NCBI GenBank assembly: GCA_036558305.1
Contig: DATBFX010000149.1
Coordinates: 1-16,607 of the forward strand
Direction of reading: 5' to 3'
Source: DATBFX01 sp036558305
GTDB lineage: Bacteria; Chloroflexota; Chloroflexia; Thermomicrobiales; UBA6265
DNA: 16,607 nt
Positions 7,129 through 13,420 of this stretch are shown in pieces (position 1 is the first letter of the stretch; every line of letters begins with the position of its first letter). A program made the translations under genes and the position numbers. Below the pieces are notes generated by a model. That model was not told the DNA's origin. It made no database searches and saw nothing but the letters and a program-made list of their open reading frames with translations.

Positions 7129-7701
7129 ATGGCCATGGGCCTACTCAACTCCCTCGGTCGAGGGCGGATGCGAGATGTAGCGATCTCACGGGCTCTTCAC
7201 GTTCTTGGTGGCGCGCTGGGAGGTGCCATCGTCGGCGGTCTTGCAGGGTGGCTGGGGTCATTAATCGTTCCGGCGACCTGGCGATTATGGGTCCTGCTCG
7301 GGTTCGTCTCCTGGGCCACATGGCTGGGAGTGCGACGGCGCACCGTGCATTTTGGATCAACCCGCCAAGTACCTCGTCACTGGCGCCACACAATGTCGCC
7401 GTGGCCGCGCTTCTTCTTCTGGGGAGTGCTGCTCGGATCTGGAGTAGGGACTCTGATCCCGTACTCGTCCTTTCTCATCCTCCTCGGCGCCCAGTTGACC
7501 TCGGGGCCGGCCGTAGGTGGCGTCTCCGGCGCTCTGTTCGGAGGCACGCGCGCGGCCATGGCGCTGATTCCACCTCTGCGCAGATATAACGTCGAAAAGA
7601 CGCTGGACCTACTCCCGAAGCTGCGCCGTGGAGCCCAGCTTCTGAACATCGGCGTAGCGCTCGCCGCGATGATCACGCTTGTCCTCGTGGCCTGGCGCTA
7701 G
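7129..7701 (+). CDS. Integral membrane protein of unknown function
   Basis: The 190-aa protein has four or five hydrophobic segments: Gly-rich residues 22-47 (ALGGAIVGGLAGWLG), 51-68, 94-120, probably 124-148, and 171-189. The loop at 69-92 is basic. Several Gly-xxx-Gly patterns suggest tight helix packing. No catalytic or metal-binding motif is evident and I do not recognise the family. It follows the Cys-rich Tat gene on the same strand, so it may belong to the same accessory operon, for example as a membrane partner of the exported protein. ATG 7129 has no strong ribosome site of its own, which fits translational coupling to the 23-codon ORF just upstream. ATG 7135 is an alternative start. 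Confidence 0.72.
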   Translation: MAMGLLNSLGRGRMRDVAISRALHVLGGALGGAIVGGLAGWLGSLIVPATWRLWVLLGFVSWATWLGVRRRTVHFGSTRQVPRHWRHTMSPWPRFFFWGVLLGSGVGTLIPYSSFLILLGAQLTSGPAVGGVSGALFGGTRAAMALIPPLRRYNVEKTLDLLPKLRRGAQLLNIGVALAAMITLVLVAWR

Positions 7702-7760
7702 ATCGGGCCTCATGTCACAAGAAACGGCGCACGGGATGATTGCGGTAAGTGGACGGGCCT

Positions 7761-7793
7761 GTACCCGCCTCCCCGATTCAAGCAAGCGGGTAC
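7761..7793. promoter_or_regulatory. Inverted repeat upstream of the secreted-protein gene
   Basis: GTACCCGC (7761-7768) and GCGGGTAC (7786-7793) are perfect 8-nt arms with a 17-nt loop, in the 176-bp gap after the membrane-protein gene. No T-run follows, so a terminator is not supported. A regulator site or leader hairpin for the gene at 7878 is possible. Confidence 0.3.
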
Positions 7794-7877
7794 GGTGGTC
7801 GGAACGTTTCTCAGCCCCGAAGTCCAGTCGCACAGGGCGGGGCGGTGCCGCGGCGCCGTCTCAAGAGGGGATGGCCC

Positions 7878-8495
7878 ATGATTCGCATAGTCTTATGCTC
7901 CCTGGTCGCAGCCGCGGTCCTCTCTCCCGCTATGGTCGGAATGGAGACCAGCCAGGGTTCCGCGACGGGGGCCACTCCGGCGGCGACCCCGATCGTTTCC
8001 TGCGACGATGCCAGCGATGCGCAACTCTGGGCGTGCCTGCGGCGACCGCTGCATTTTCCTTCGCTCGCACGGGGTGAGACCTGTCCGCGGTCGAAGCTTC
8101 ACCGAGTGGTCCCCCACGTTTTCAGTCCGGTAGTCGGCAGCGGGCCGCTCTATGCGGCAAGCTTTGGAGAGACCGGCGGGATCTCATACCGAGGCAGCCG
8201 CGAAGAGGGTGGCTGGTACTACGTCAAGGTGCTCTGGCTCGCCGACCCCACATACCGTGGCCCCGTGCTTATCCGCGGGAAGCAACTCGACGGACCACAC
8301 GTACTGCGTTTCGGAGAGGGGCCCCATCCGACGGCGGAACTCCAGTTGCCGCCGGGCGACGGGCGGGCGGCGACCACGGCGCCGGGGTGGAGTAACTGGC
8401 CGACGTACACGCGCGTCCGCGCTCCCGGCTGCTACGCCTACCAGGTTGACGGGCTCGACTTCAGCGAGATCATCGTGGTGCCAGCGCAGGGATAA
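7878..8495 (+). CDS. Secreted protein of unknown function, 205 aa
   Basis: An N-terminal signal peptide (residues 1-21, hydrophobic from residue 2) is followed by the low-complexity linker GSATGATPAATP, a style shared with the other exported proteins in this window. The remaining 165 residues look like a beta-rich domain with one Cys pair in the first part (Cys42, Cys53), one Cys at the ETCPRS segment, and a single Cys near the end in APGCYAYQVDGLDF. The closing pattern resembles a one-domain Ig-like or beta-sandwich tail. No catalytic motif is visible. The ATG at 7878 is chosen because it starts the signal peptide and has AGAGGGG about 6 nt upstream. It is the last intact gene before the repeat and SDR-tail boundary. 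Confidence 0.78.
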   Translation: MIRIVLCSLVAAAVLSPAMVGMETSQGSATGATPAATPIVSCDDASDAQLWACLRRPLHFPSLARGETCPRSKLHRVVPHVFSPVVGSGPLYAASFGETGGISYRGSREEGGWYYVKVLWLADPTYRGPVLIRGKQLDGPHVLRFGEGPHPTAELQLPPGDGRAATTAPGWSNWPTYTRVRAPGCYAYQVDGLDFSEIIVVPAQG

Positions 8496-8546
8496 GGGGT
8501 TGCCGAGCATCTACCGCACCTTGCAGAAGAGATAGGCCGCGTCGTG

Positions 8547-8636
8547 CGTAGGGGCGGACCGGGTGCCCCCTGGGCGCTGTCCGCCCTCGCCGATTGCGCG
8601 TGCGAATGAGGGCGGACACGGCGGTCCGCCCCTACG
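8547..8636. repeat. Nested palindromic repeat (REP/MITE-like)
   Basis: The outer arms CGTAGGGGCGGACCG (8547-8561) and CGGTCCGCCCCTACG (8622-8636) are perfect 15-nt inverted copies. Inside them TGTCCGCCCTC (8578-8588) and GAGGGCGGACA (8608-8618) form a second perfect 11-nt pair around a 19-nt loop. The whole 90-bp unit can fold as a two-step hairpin and contains no ORF. GTAGGGGCG-type palindromes are frequent interspersed repeats in Chloroflexota genomes as far as I recall, so this is likely one member of a multicopy family. Confidence 0.75.
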
Positions 8637-8694
8637 ATAACAACCTGGTCCGGCTTCTCCGCAACACGCTCTATTGGGTGATTCGGATTCACCC

Positions 8695-8805
8695 GACTGC
8701 ATCGCCCACACGGCCCTCCTCCTCGCCTCCGACGCCGGCAGCTACTGCACCGGCGCGACGCACTACGTGGACGGCGGCTGGATGCTGACCTGGCCGCCGG
8801 TGTGA
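8695..8805 (+). pseudogene. Truncated duplicate of the SDR 3' end
   Basis: In frame from 8695 the sequence encodes DCIAHTALLLASDAGSYCTG, then ATHYVDGGWMLTWPPV and TGA. This aligns residue for residue with residues 223-257 of the intact SDR gene at 3748-4521 (DIANMALFLASDAASYCTG and the same last 14 residues). Upstream of 8695 the homology stops abruptly, next to a small inverted repeat (GGGTGA 8676-8681 and TCACCC 8689-8694). There is no start codon, nucleotide-binding site or catalytic Tyr, so it is a non-functional remnant. As with the intact gene, heptamer repeats begin right after the stop. Confidence 0.9.
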
Positions 8806-8808
8806 ACG

Positions 8809-8927
8809 CGAGTTGCGAGCTTCGAGCTACGAGCTTCAAGTAGGACTGGGTTGACGGAGATGAGCGCGGCGTTCGACGCTTACCGCGATTGCGGACACGA
8901 AGCTCGTAGCTCGAATCTCGAAGCTCG
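8809..8927. repeat. Inverted arrays of a 7-bp tandem unit, no ORF inside
   Basis: The left array (8809-8836) reads CGAGTTG, CGAGCTT, CGAGCTA, CGAGCTT. The right array (8900-8927) reads AAGCTCG, TAGCTCG, AATCTCG, AAGCTCG, the reverse complement of four units in mirrored order, with the inner 17 nt perfectly matched. The 63-nt spacer (8837-8899) holds no gene. The left array starts 3 bp after the SDR-remnant stop and the right one ends 15 bp before the methyltransferase ATG. The architecture is the same as the arrays around the four-helix-bundle gene at 12911-13414, with a different unit. Confidence 0.8.
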
Positions 8928-8942
8928 TCACTGGGGGGATCG

Positions 8943-9743
8943 ATGACCGATTTCGCCGAGATCAAGGCGCGACATCAGCAGACGTGGGGGGCCGGCGACT
9001 ACAGCGTGATCGCGACGGCGCTCTATCCGACGGCCGAGGTGCTCTGCGAGGACGTGAACTTCTCGGCCGGGCAGCGGGTACTCGACGTCGCCTGCGGCAG
9101 CGGCAACGTCAGTCTCGCCGCGGCGCGGCGGGGGGCGGTGGTGACCGGGATCGACTTCGTCCCGGCGTTGTTGGAGCGGGCGCGGGAGCGGGCGGCGGCG
9201 GAGTGGTTGGAGATCGAGTTGCGGGAGGCGGACGCCGAGGCATTGCCGTTCGCCGACGCCAGTTTCGACGTCGTCCTCTCGGCCTTCGGCGTCATGTACG
9301 CGCCGGATCAGGAGCGGGCGGCGGAAGAGCTGTTGCGGGTCTGCCGGCCCGGCGGGGTGATCGGTCTGGCCAACTGGCCGCCGAACAGCGCGGCGACGGA
9401 GATGTCCGACATCGTGGCGCGGTACGTGCCGGGAGTCGAGGATCCCCGCTCGCCGGCGGAGTGGGGGACGGCCTCCCGCTTGCGCGATCTGTTCGGCCGG
9501 CGCGTCCGCTCGTTGCGGCTGCGCGATCGCGTCCTCCTCTGGCGCGACGTCTCGGCCGACCGCTTCGTCGAAACCTACCGCTCCCACCTCGGGCCGATGA
9601 ACCGCGCCTTCGCCCAACTCGACCACCAGCAAACCGACGCGCTCGCCCGCGATCTCTCCGCGGTCGCCCACCGCCACAACCGCGCCACCGACGGCACGAT
9701 CGCGACGGCGTTCACGTACGTGACCGTCGTCATCACGACGTAG
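8943..9743 (+). CDS. Class I SAM-dependent methyltransferase
   Basis: This 266-aa protein of the UbiE/Methyltransf_11 type transfers a methyl group from S-adenosylmethionine to an unidentified acceptor. The SAM-binding motif I is at residues 46-57 (VLDVACGSGNVS), followed by the acidic Asp71 in TGIDF. The adenine-contact region is EADAEALPF (95-103), and motif IV is FDVVLSAFGV (108-117), with the RPGG turn at 135-138. The C-terminal 100 residues are helical and probably hold the acceptor site. The ATG at 8943 has a GGGGGG stretch about 6 nt upstream. It is convergent with the long Ala-rich gene, with an octamer-repeat hairpin between the two stops. Confidence 0.92.
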   Translation: MTDFAEIKARHQQTWGAGDYSVIATALYPTAEVLCEDVNFSAGQRVLDVACGSGNVSLAAARRGAVVTGIDFVPALLERARERAAAEWLEIELREADAEALPFADASFDVVLSAFGVMYAPDQERAAEELLRVCRPGGVIGLANWPPNSAATEMSDIVARYVPGVEDPRSPAEWGTASRLRDLFGRRVRSLRLRDRVLLWRDVSADRFVETYRSHLGPMNRAFAQLDHQQTDALARDLSAVAHRHNRATDGTIATAFTYVTVVITT

Positions 9744-9750
9744 GGCGGAA

Positions 9751-9832
9751 GGCGGCAAGGCGGCAAGGACGGATCGTTTTCTCCCTTGCCGCCTTGCCGC
9801 CTTGCCGCCTTGCCGCCTTGCCGCCTTGCCGC
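9751..9832. repeat. Inverted arrays of an 8-bp unit between convergent genes, terminator-like
   Basis: Six exact tandem copies of CTTGCCGC fill 9785-9832 and abut the TAG stop of the minus-strand gene. About two copies in the opposite direction (GGCGGCAAGGCGGCAAGG, 9751-9768) follow the methyltransferase stop. An 18-bp perfect stem (9751-9768 with 9784-9801) closes a 15-nt loop, so RNA from either strand would form a very stable hairpin. It probably serves as a bidirectional terminator. The excess copies on one side point to slippage expansion. Confidence 0.8.
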
Positions 9833-12781
9833 CTACTGTTCCGCGGGCGCGCAGCCGGTAAAGAAGTAGATGCGGATGTCGACCTGACCCTGGGGTGGGG
9901 TGAGGTCGCCGAAGTTGTCGAAGGCGGCGCCACCGAAGGTCCCGGGATAGAGATCTTCGATGAGCCCGTTGATGACCGCGGCGAGTTGGGTGCCCTGGTT
10001 GATGGTGGCGCCGTGGCCGAAGGTGAGGACGACGCCGGCGCGACAGGTGGCGCGGATGTACGGGCGGAGGACGCGGCGCAATTCGGTCTGAGCCTGAGCA
10101 AGCGCGGCGTCGTTGCCGGCCAGCACCCCGGCGAGATCGACCTGGATCGTGAGTTCGACGAAGTCCGGGTTGATCGAGGCGCTGACCTGACCGGCGGTTT
10201 CGGCTTGCTCGGTGGCGAGGGCGGCGATCGTGGCGGCGGCGTTCGTGGCGGCGGCCGTCGCGGTGGCGGCGGCGTTTGCGGCCTGGGTCGCCTGGGCGCC
10301 GGCGGTCGCGGCGAGGGCTTCCTGCCCGCCCAGGAGCGCCTGAGTCGTTGCTGCCGCGGCGGTTGCCGCGGCGTCGGCGGTTGCTGCCTGGTCCGACGAG
10401 GCGGTGGTGAGCGCGGCGACCGTCGCGTCGGCGTTGTTCGCGGCCGCGGTCGCCGCGGCGTTGGCGGTACCGGCACGCTGCGCCGCCGCCGTCGCCTGAG
10501 CGGCGTCCGTGGCAGCCGCCGCCGCGGCCGCGGTTTCCTGGGCGGCGACGGTCGCCGCGTAGGCCTCGTTGGTTGCCTCGGCGGCCTGGAGATCGGTCGA
10601 GAGCCCCTGCGCGGTGGCGGCGGCGGTTGCTTCCTGGGCGGCGGCGGTACCGGCGGCACCGGTCGCGGTCGCCGCCGCGGATTCGAGCCCCGCCTGGTTG
10701 ACGGCGCCCGTCGTGGCCAGGGCATCGATCGTCGCCTGCGCGGCGGCTGCCGCAGTCGTCTGCGCATCGACGGTCGCCTGGGCGGCCGCCGCCGTCGCCT
10801 GGGCGCTCGCGAGTGCCGCCTCGGTGTCCGCGACGGCGGTGCCGAGGGCTTCGGCGGTTGCCTGGCCGGCCGCGTCGGCCGAGGCCTGGGCGGTCGCCGC
10901 ACCGGTCGAGGCGACGCGCTGGGCGGCGGCGGTCGCCTCGAGTTCCGCCTCGCGGGTCGAGAGGGCGGCGACCGTGGCGCGGGCCGACTCAAGCGAACCG
11001 GCGGCGGCGGTGGCCGAGCCGGCCGCCGCCGATGCCCCGGCCGTGGCCGTGGCTTCCACCCCCGCCGCGGTCGTGGCGAGCTCGGCGATCGAGGTCTGGG
11101 CGGCCGCGATCGTCGCTTCGGCCGCCGCGGCCTGGGCGCTCGCGGTGGCGCGGACGCGGTCGGTTTCCTCGCTTGCCGCCGAGACGCCGGCTTCGGCCGA
11201 GGCGTTGAGGGCTTCGATGGTCGCCTGCGCCGCCGCGGCGGCGGCCACTGCCGCGGCCTTGTCGCGGGCGAGGGATGTCGCTTGCGCGGCAACGGTGCCG
11301 GACAGGTCCGCTTCCTCCGTCGCCAACTGTGCCGAATTGGCGCGGTCGGTTGCGAGATCGGCTTCGGACGTCGCCAGGTCGGCCCGACTGGTCGCCTGGG
11401 CGGTCTGGAGCGCCGCGATCGTTGCCGCCAGTGCCGTGGCCCGCGCTTGCGCGGTTGCCTGGGCTTCGTCCTTCGCGCTGCCGGCGGCCGTGACCTCGGC
11501 CTCGGTCGTCTTCTGGGCGGCCCCGGCTTGAGCGATCGCGGTTTCCTGGGCGGTAAACGTCGCTGCCAGGGTCGTCGCCTGTGCTGCCGATGTTGCCTGC
11601 GCTTCGTTCGCGGCAGAGTCGGCCGCGGTCGCTTGAGCTGCCGCCGACGCTTCCGCCCGAGTCGCGCTCGCCAGTGCGCTGTCCTGGGCCGTGATCGTTG
11701 CTGCGAGCGCCGTGGCCTGGGCCCGCGCTGTTGCCTGCGCCTCGGCGGCGGCGTCGCCGGCGGCCGTGACCTGGGCGTCGGCGGTCTGCTGGGCCGCGAC
11801 GGCGGAGGCGAGTGCGGTTTCCTGGGCAGTGACCGTTGCCGCAAGGGACGCCGACTTCGTGGCGAGAGCCGCGGCGGTCGCCGCGGCGGCGGTGCCCTGC
11901 GCGTGGGCGGTGGCGAGGAGATCCGGTCCGGTGGTGGCGGCCGGCGAGGAGACGGTAGCGCCGGTCTGGGCGGTGGGCAAGATGCCGGCGACGAGAACCT
12001 CGGTCGGTTTGTCGGTCGGATTCCGGGCGGTGGAGGTGGTGAAGGCGGGGACGAGAAGGCTGTGGCCGGCCTCAAGGCGGAAGAGCGCACCGTCGTTGCC
12101 CTCGACGACGAGCGTGCCCGACTCAACCGCGAGCGCGACGGGGCCGTCGAAGAAAAGCGCATCGGTCTGGGCGCCCGGCGGCAGCGTCGCCCGAACGATG
12201 ACCAGCGTCGCCCGGCGACCCGGCAGCCGCGTGACGTCGCCCTCCGCCAGGACCTCCGTGGTCGCTTCCGCGGCGACCGGAGTCGCGGCGGGTGTCGCGC
12301 CGCTGGTGGTCGATTGGAGGCGGAGGCGGAGGAGTGAGGCGCTGCCGGGTCCGGGGTTGCGAACCGTCACGGAAGCACCCGCGGGGACGACGATCTGGAC
12401 GCCGGCGCCGTAGCGGCCGGACAGCCCATACCCCTCGACGGTGACCTGCCCGGATTCGACGACGAGCACCTGTGGCGCATCGCCGCCCGCGACAAACTTC
12501 CGCCCGGCGGCGAGCGGGATGCGTTCGAGGATGATCGTCACCCGCCCGGTCGGCAGGTCATCGACGAGCGCGTCGGCGAGGAGGTCCAATCGGATGTCGG
12601 GCGGCAATTCGACCCCGAGCGCGGGGGTGCCCGCGGGCGTGCTGGCGACGGGAGAGGCGAGGAACGCCTTCGGAGCGCCGAGTGACGCCGCGGCCGGTCC
12701 GTGTTGGTGACCCGGCGCGAGCCGAACCGCCACGGTGACGAGTACCGCCACGACGACGAAAGCCATCACCCGCCGAAGCAT
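9833..12781 (-). CDS. Exported cupin-like protein with giant Ala-rich coiled region
   Basis: The 982-aa protein starts with a signal peptide or membrane anchor (residues 1-21). Two cupin-like beta domains follow at about 77-155 (ILERIPLAAGRKF, VVESGQVTVEG, VVPAGASVTVRNPG) and 178-265 (the same order of strands). They are joined by a GATPAATP linker. Residues about 285-865 are extremely rich in Ala, Thr, Gln and Glu in an ATAxAQxTA pattern, likely a long helical or coiled rod; residues 313-450 are three tandem 46-residue repeats. The C-terminal 115 residues (from about 867, FVELTIQVDLAGVL) form a separate alpha/beta-looking domain with two Cys. The ATG at 12781 begins the anchor and has AGGGGG upstream. 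A role as a surface stalk or adhesin is inference; I recognise no exact family. Confidence 0.82.
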   Translation of the reverse strand: MLRRVMAFVVVAVLVTVAVRLAPGHQHGPAAASLGAPKAFLASPVASTPAGTPALGVELPPDIRLDLLADALVDDLPTGRVTIILERIPLAAGRKFVAGGDAPQVLVVESGQVTVEGYGLSGRYGAGVQIVVPAGASVTVRNPGPGSASLLRLRLQSTTSGATPAATPVAAEATTEVLAEGDVTRLPGRRATLVIVRATLPPGAQTDALFFDGPVALAVESGTLVVEGNDGALFRLEAGHSLLVPAFTTSTARNPTDKPTEVLVAGILPTAQTGATVSSPAATTGPDLLATAHAQGTAAAATAAALATKSASLAATVTAQETALASAVAAQQTADAQVTAAGDAAAEAQATARAQATALAATITAQDSALASATRAEASAAAQATAADSAANEAQATSAAQATTLAATFTAQETAIAQAGAAQKTTEAEVTAAGSAKDEAQATAQARATALAATIAALQTAQATSRADLATSEADLATDRANSAQLATEEADLSGTVAAQATSLARDKAAAVAAAAAAQATIEALNASAEAGVSAASEETDRVRATASAQAAAAEATIAAAQTSIAELATTAAGVEATATAGASAAAGSATAAAGSLESARATVAALSTREAELEATAAAQRVASTGAATAQASADAAGQATAEALGTAVADTEAALASAQATAAAAQATVDAQTTAAAAAQATIDALATTGAVNQAGLESAAATATGAAGTAAAQEATAAATAQGLSTDLQAAEATNEAYAATVAAQETAAAAAAATDAAQATAAAQRAGTANAAATAAANNADATVAALTTASSDQAATADAAATAAAATTQALLGGQEALAATAGAQATQAANAAATATAAATNAAATIAALATEQAETAGQVSASINPDFVELTIQVDLAGVLAGNDAALAQAQTELRRVLRPYIRATCRAGVVLTFGHGATINQGTQLAAVINGLIEDLYPGTFGGAAFDNFGDLTPPQGQVDIRIYFFTGCAPAEQ
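11432..11845 (-). repeat. Three tandem 138-bp repeats inside the Ala-rich gene
   Basis: Residues 313-358, 359-404 and 405-450 of the Ala-rich protein align without gaps as 46-residue units. Each begins LAAT(V/I/F)TAQ(E/D) and ends EAQAT followed by AQATA or a close variant. A fourth start (LAATIAALQ) follows and then degenerates. The unit equals 138 bp, so the region grew by in-frame duplication. Confidence 0.75.
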
Positions 12782-12878
12782 CGCCCGACCCCCTGCTTTA
12801 CGCGACGGGACGGCGCCGACCGCAGCGTCGGGACCCGCTCGCGTCACGGAAGAGATGCTGACCGGAATGCACAAGGGC

Positions 12879-12907
12879 ATCATACAGCGGTGTGGCTGTG
12901 GAGTCAT
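12879..12907 (-). promoter_or_regulatory. Candidate promoter of the Ala-rich protein gene
   Basis: On the minus strand ATGACT (12907-12902) and TATGAT (12884-12879) are separated by 17 nt, giving an expected start near 12872 and a leader of about 90 nt. The -35 lies only 4 bp from the heptamer array that ends at 12911. Confidence 0.42.
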
Positions 12908-12910
12908 CAT

Positions 12911-13414
12911 GAGGACTGAGGACTGAGGACTGAGGACTGAGGACTGAGTGGAACTCATCGCGGTCGTCTGTGTGCCTGCTCGGCTTCGTGCTGACGCTCG
13001 ACGGCCGCGCGGAGGCCGCCGACGATTCGTCCCACCTCTTCCGCATCGACACGCAACTGCCTGAAGGTTGGTTCGTCGATGTACTCGGCATCGAAAGCAA
13101 CGTAGAGGAGCGACCGCACCTCGCCGCAGGATGACTTCGCTGTGGAAAGGAAGTGCTCGAATTCTGGTCTCCCGCCCCGCTCGAATCCTTCCGCCACGTT
13201 AGACATCACCGAGACGGCGGCTCGCCTGATCTGGCTCACGAGGTCGCGGTCGCGTGCGAACTCTCCTCGTCGTGTGAGACGGTACACTTCCCGGACCAGC
13301 CCCCGTCCCTTCTGCCACGCGATGAGGTCTTCGAATCGCTCGACCCTGGCCACGATCCCTTCCTTCCCCAACCCCACTCAGTCCTCAGTCCTCAGTCCTC
13401 AGTCCTCAGTCCTC
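12911..13414. mobile_element. Candidate mobile cassette: four-helix-bundle gene between heptamer inverted arrays
   Basis: The left terminus (12911-12951) is five exact GAGGACT heptamers followed by GAGTGG. The right terminus (13374-13414) is its exact 41-nt reverse complement (CCACTC then five AGTCCTC). Between them lies only the four-helix-bundle gene, whose stop is 3 bp from the left array and whose ribosome site lies directly inside the right array. The cassette ends 6 bp from the stop of the aldolase gene. No transposase is present, and no target-site duplication is obvious in the few flanking bases. Heptamer tandem repeats (STRR) are known from heterocystous cyanobacteria; calling this a mobile element is inference from the gene-tight boundary. 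Confidence 0.6.
12955..13353 (-). CDS. Four helix bundle protein (S23 / 23S rRNA intervening-sequence protein family)
   Basis: The 132-aa protein begins with the family signature FEDLIAWQKGRGLVREVYRL, continues with DRDLVSQIRRAAVSVMSNVA, then EGFERGG and FEHFLSTAKSSCGEVRSLL. This is the standard pattern of the S23/TIGR02436 four helix bundle family. Relatives are found inside 23S rRNA intervening sequences, as stand-alone genes of unknown function, and distantly as Avd of diversity-generating retroelements. They form ring-like oligomers with a basic surface thought to bind nucleic acid. GTG 13353 is chosen as the start because GGAAGGAAGGG precedes it and it gives the usual N-terminus; GTG 13377, inside the inverted repeat, is the upstream alternative. 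It is the only gene in its repeat-bounded cassette. Confidence 0.9.
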   Translation of the reverse strand: MARVERFEDLIAWQKGRGLVREVYRLTRRGEFARDRDLVSQIRRAAVSVMSNVAEGFERGGRPEFEHFLSTAKSSCGEVRSLLYVAFDAEYIDEPTFRQLRVDAEEVGRIVGGLRAAVERQHEAEQAHRRPR

Positions 13415-13420
13415 TCCACG

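Noticed and set aside
9733..12162. A minus-strand 809-codon frame inside the Ala-rich gene.
   Set aside because: It is an Arg/Pro-rich shadow produced by shifting the Ala-rich repeats by one base; it has no signal or domain.
8984..12337. A 1117-codon plus-strand open frame across the methyltransferase and the Ala-rich gene.
   Set aside because: It is the antisense shadow of the GCC/GCG-rich Ala codons and overlaps two well-supported genes. Its translation is Arg/Gly low complexity with no domain.
12955..13353. Diversity-generating retroelement suggested by the Avd-like four-helix-bundle protein.
   Set aside because: No reverse transcriptase or template/variable repeat pair is present in the window, and the sequence matches the stand-alone S23 pattern.
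12911..13414. CRISPR array reading of the regularly repeated heptamers.
   Set aside because: The units are contiguous 7-mers with no spacers and face each other in inverted orientation; no cas gene is present.
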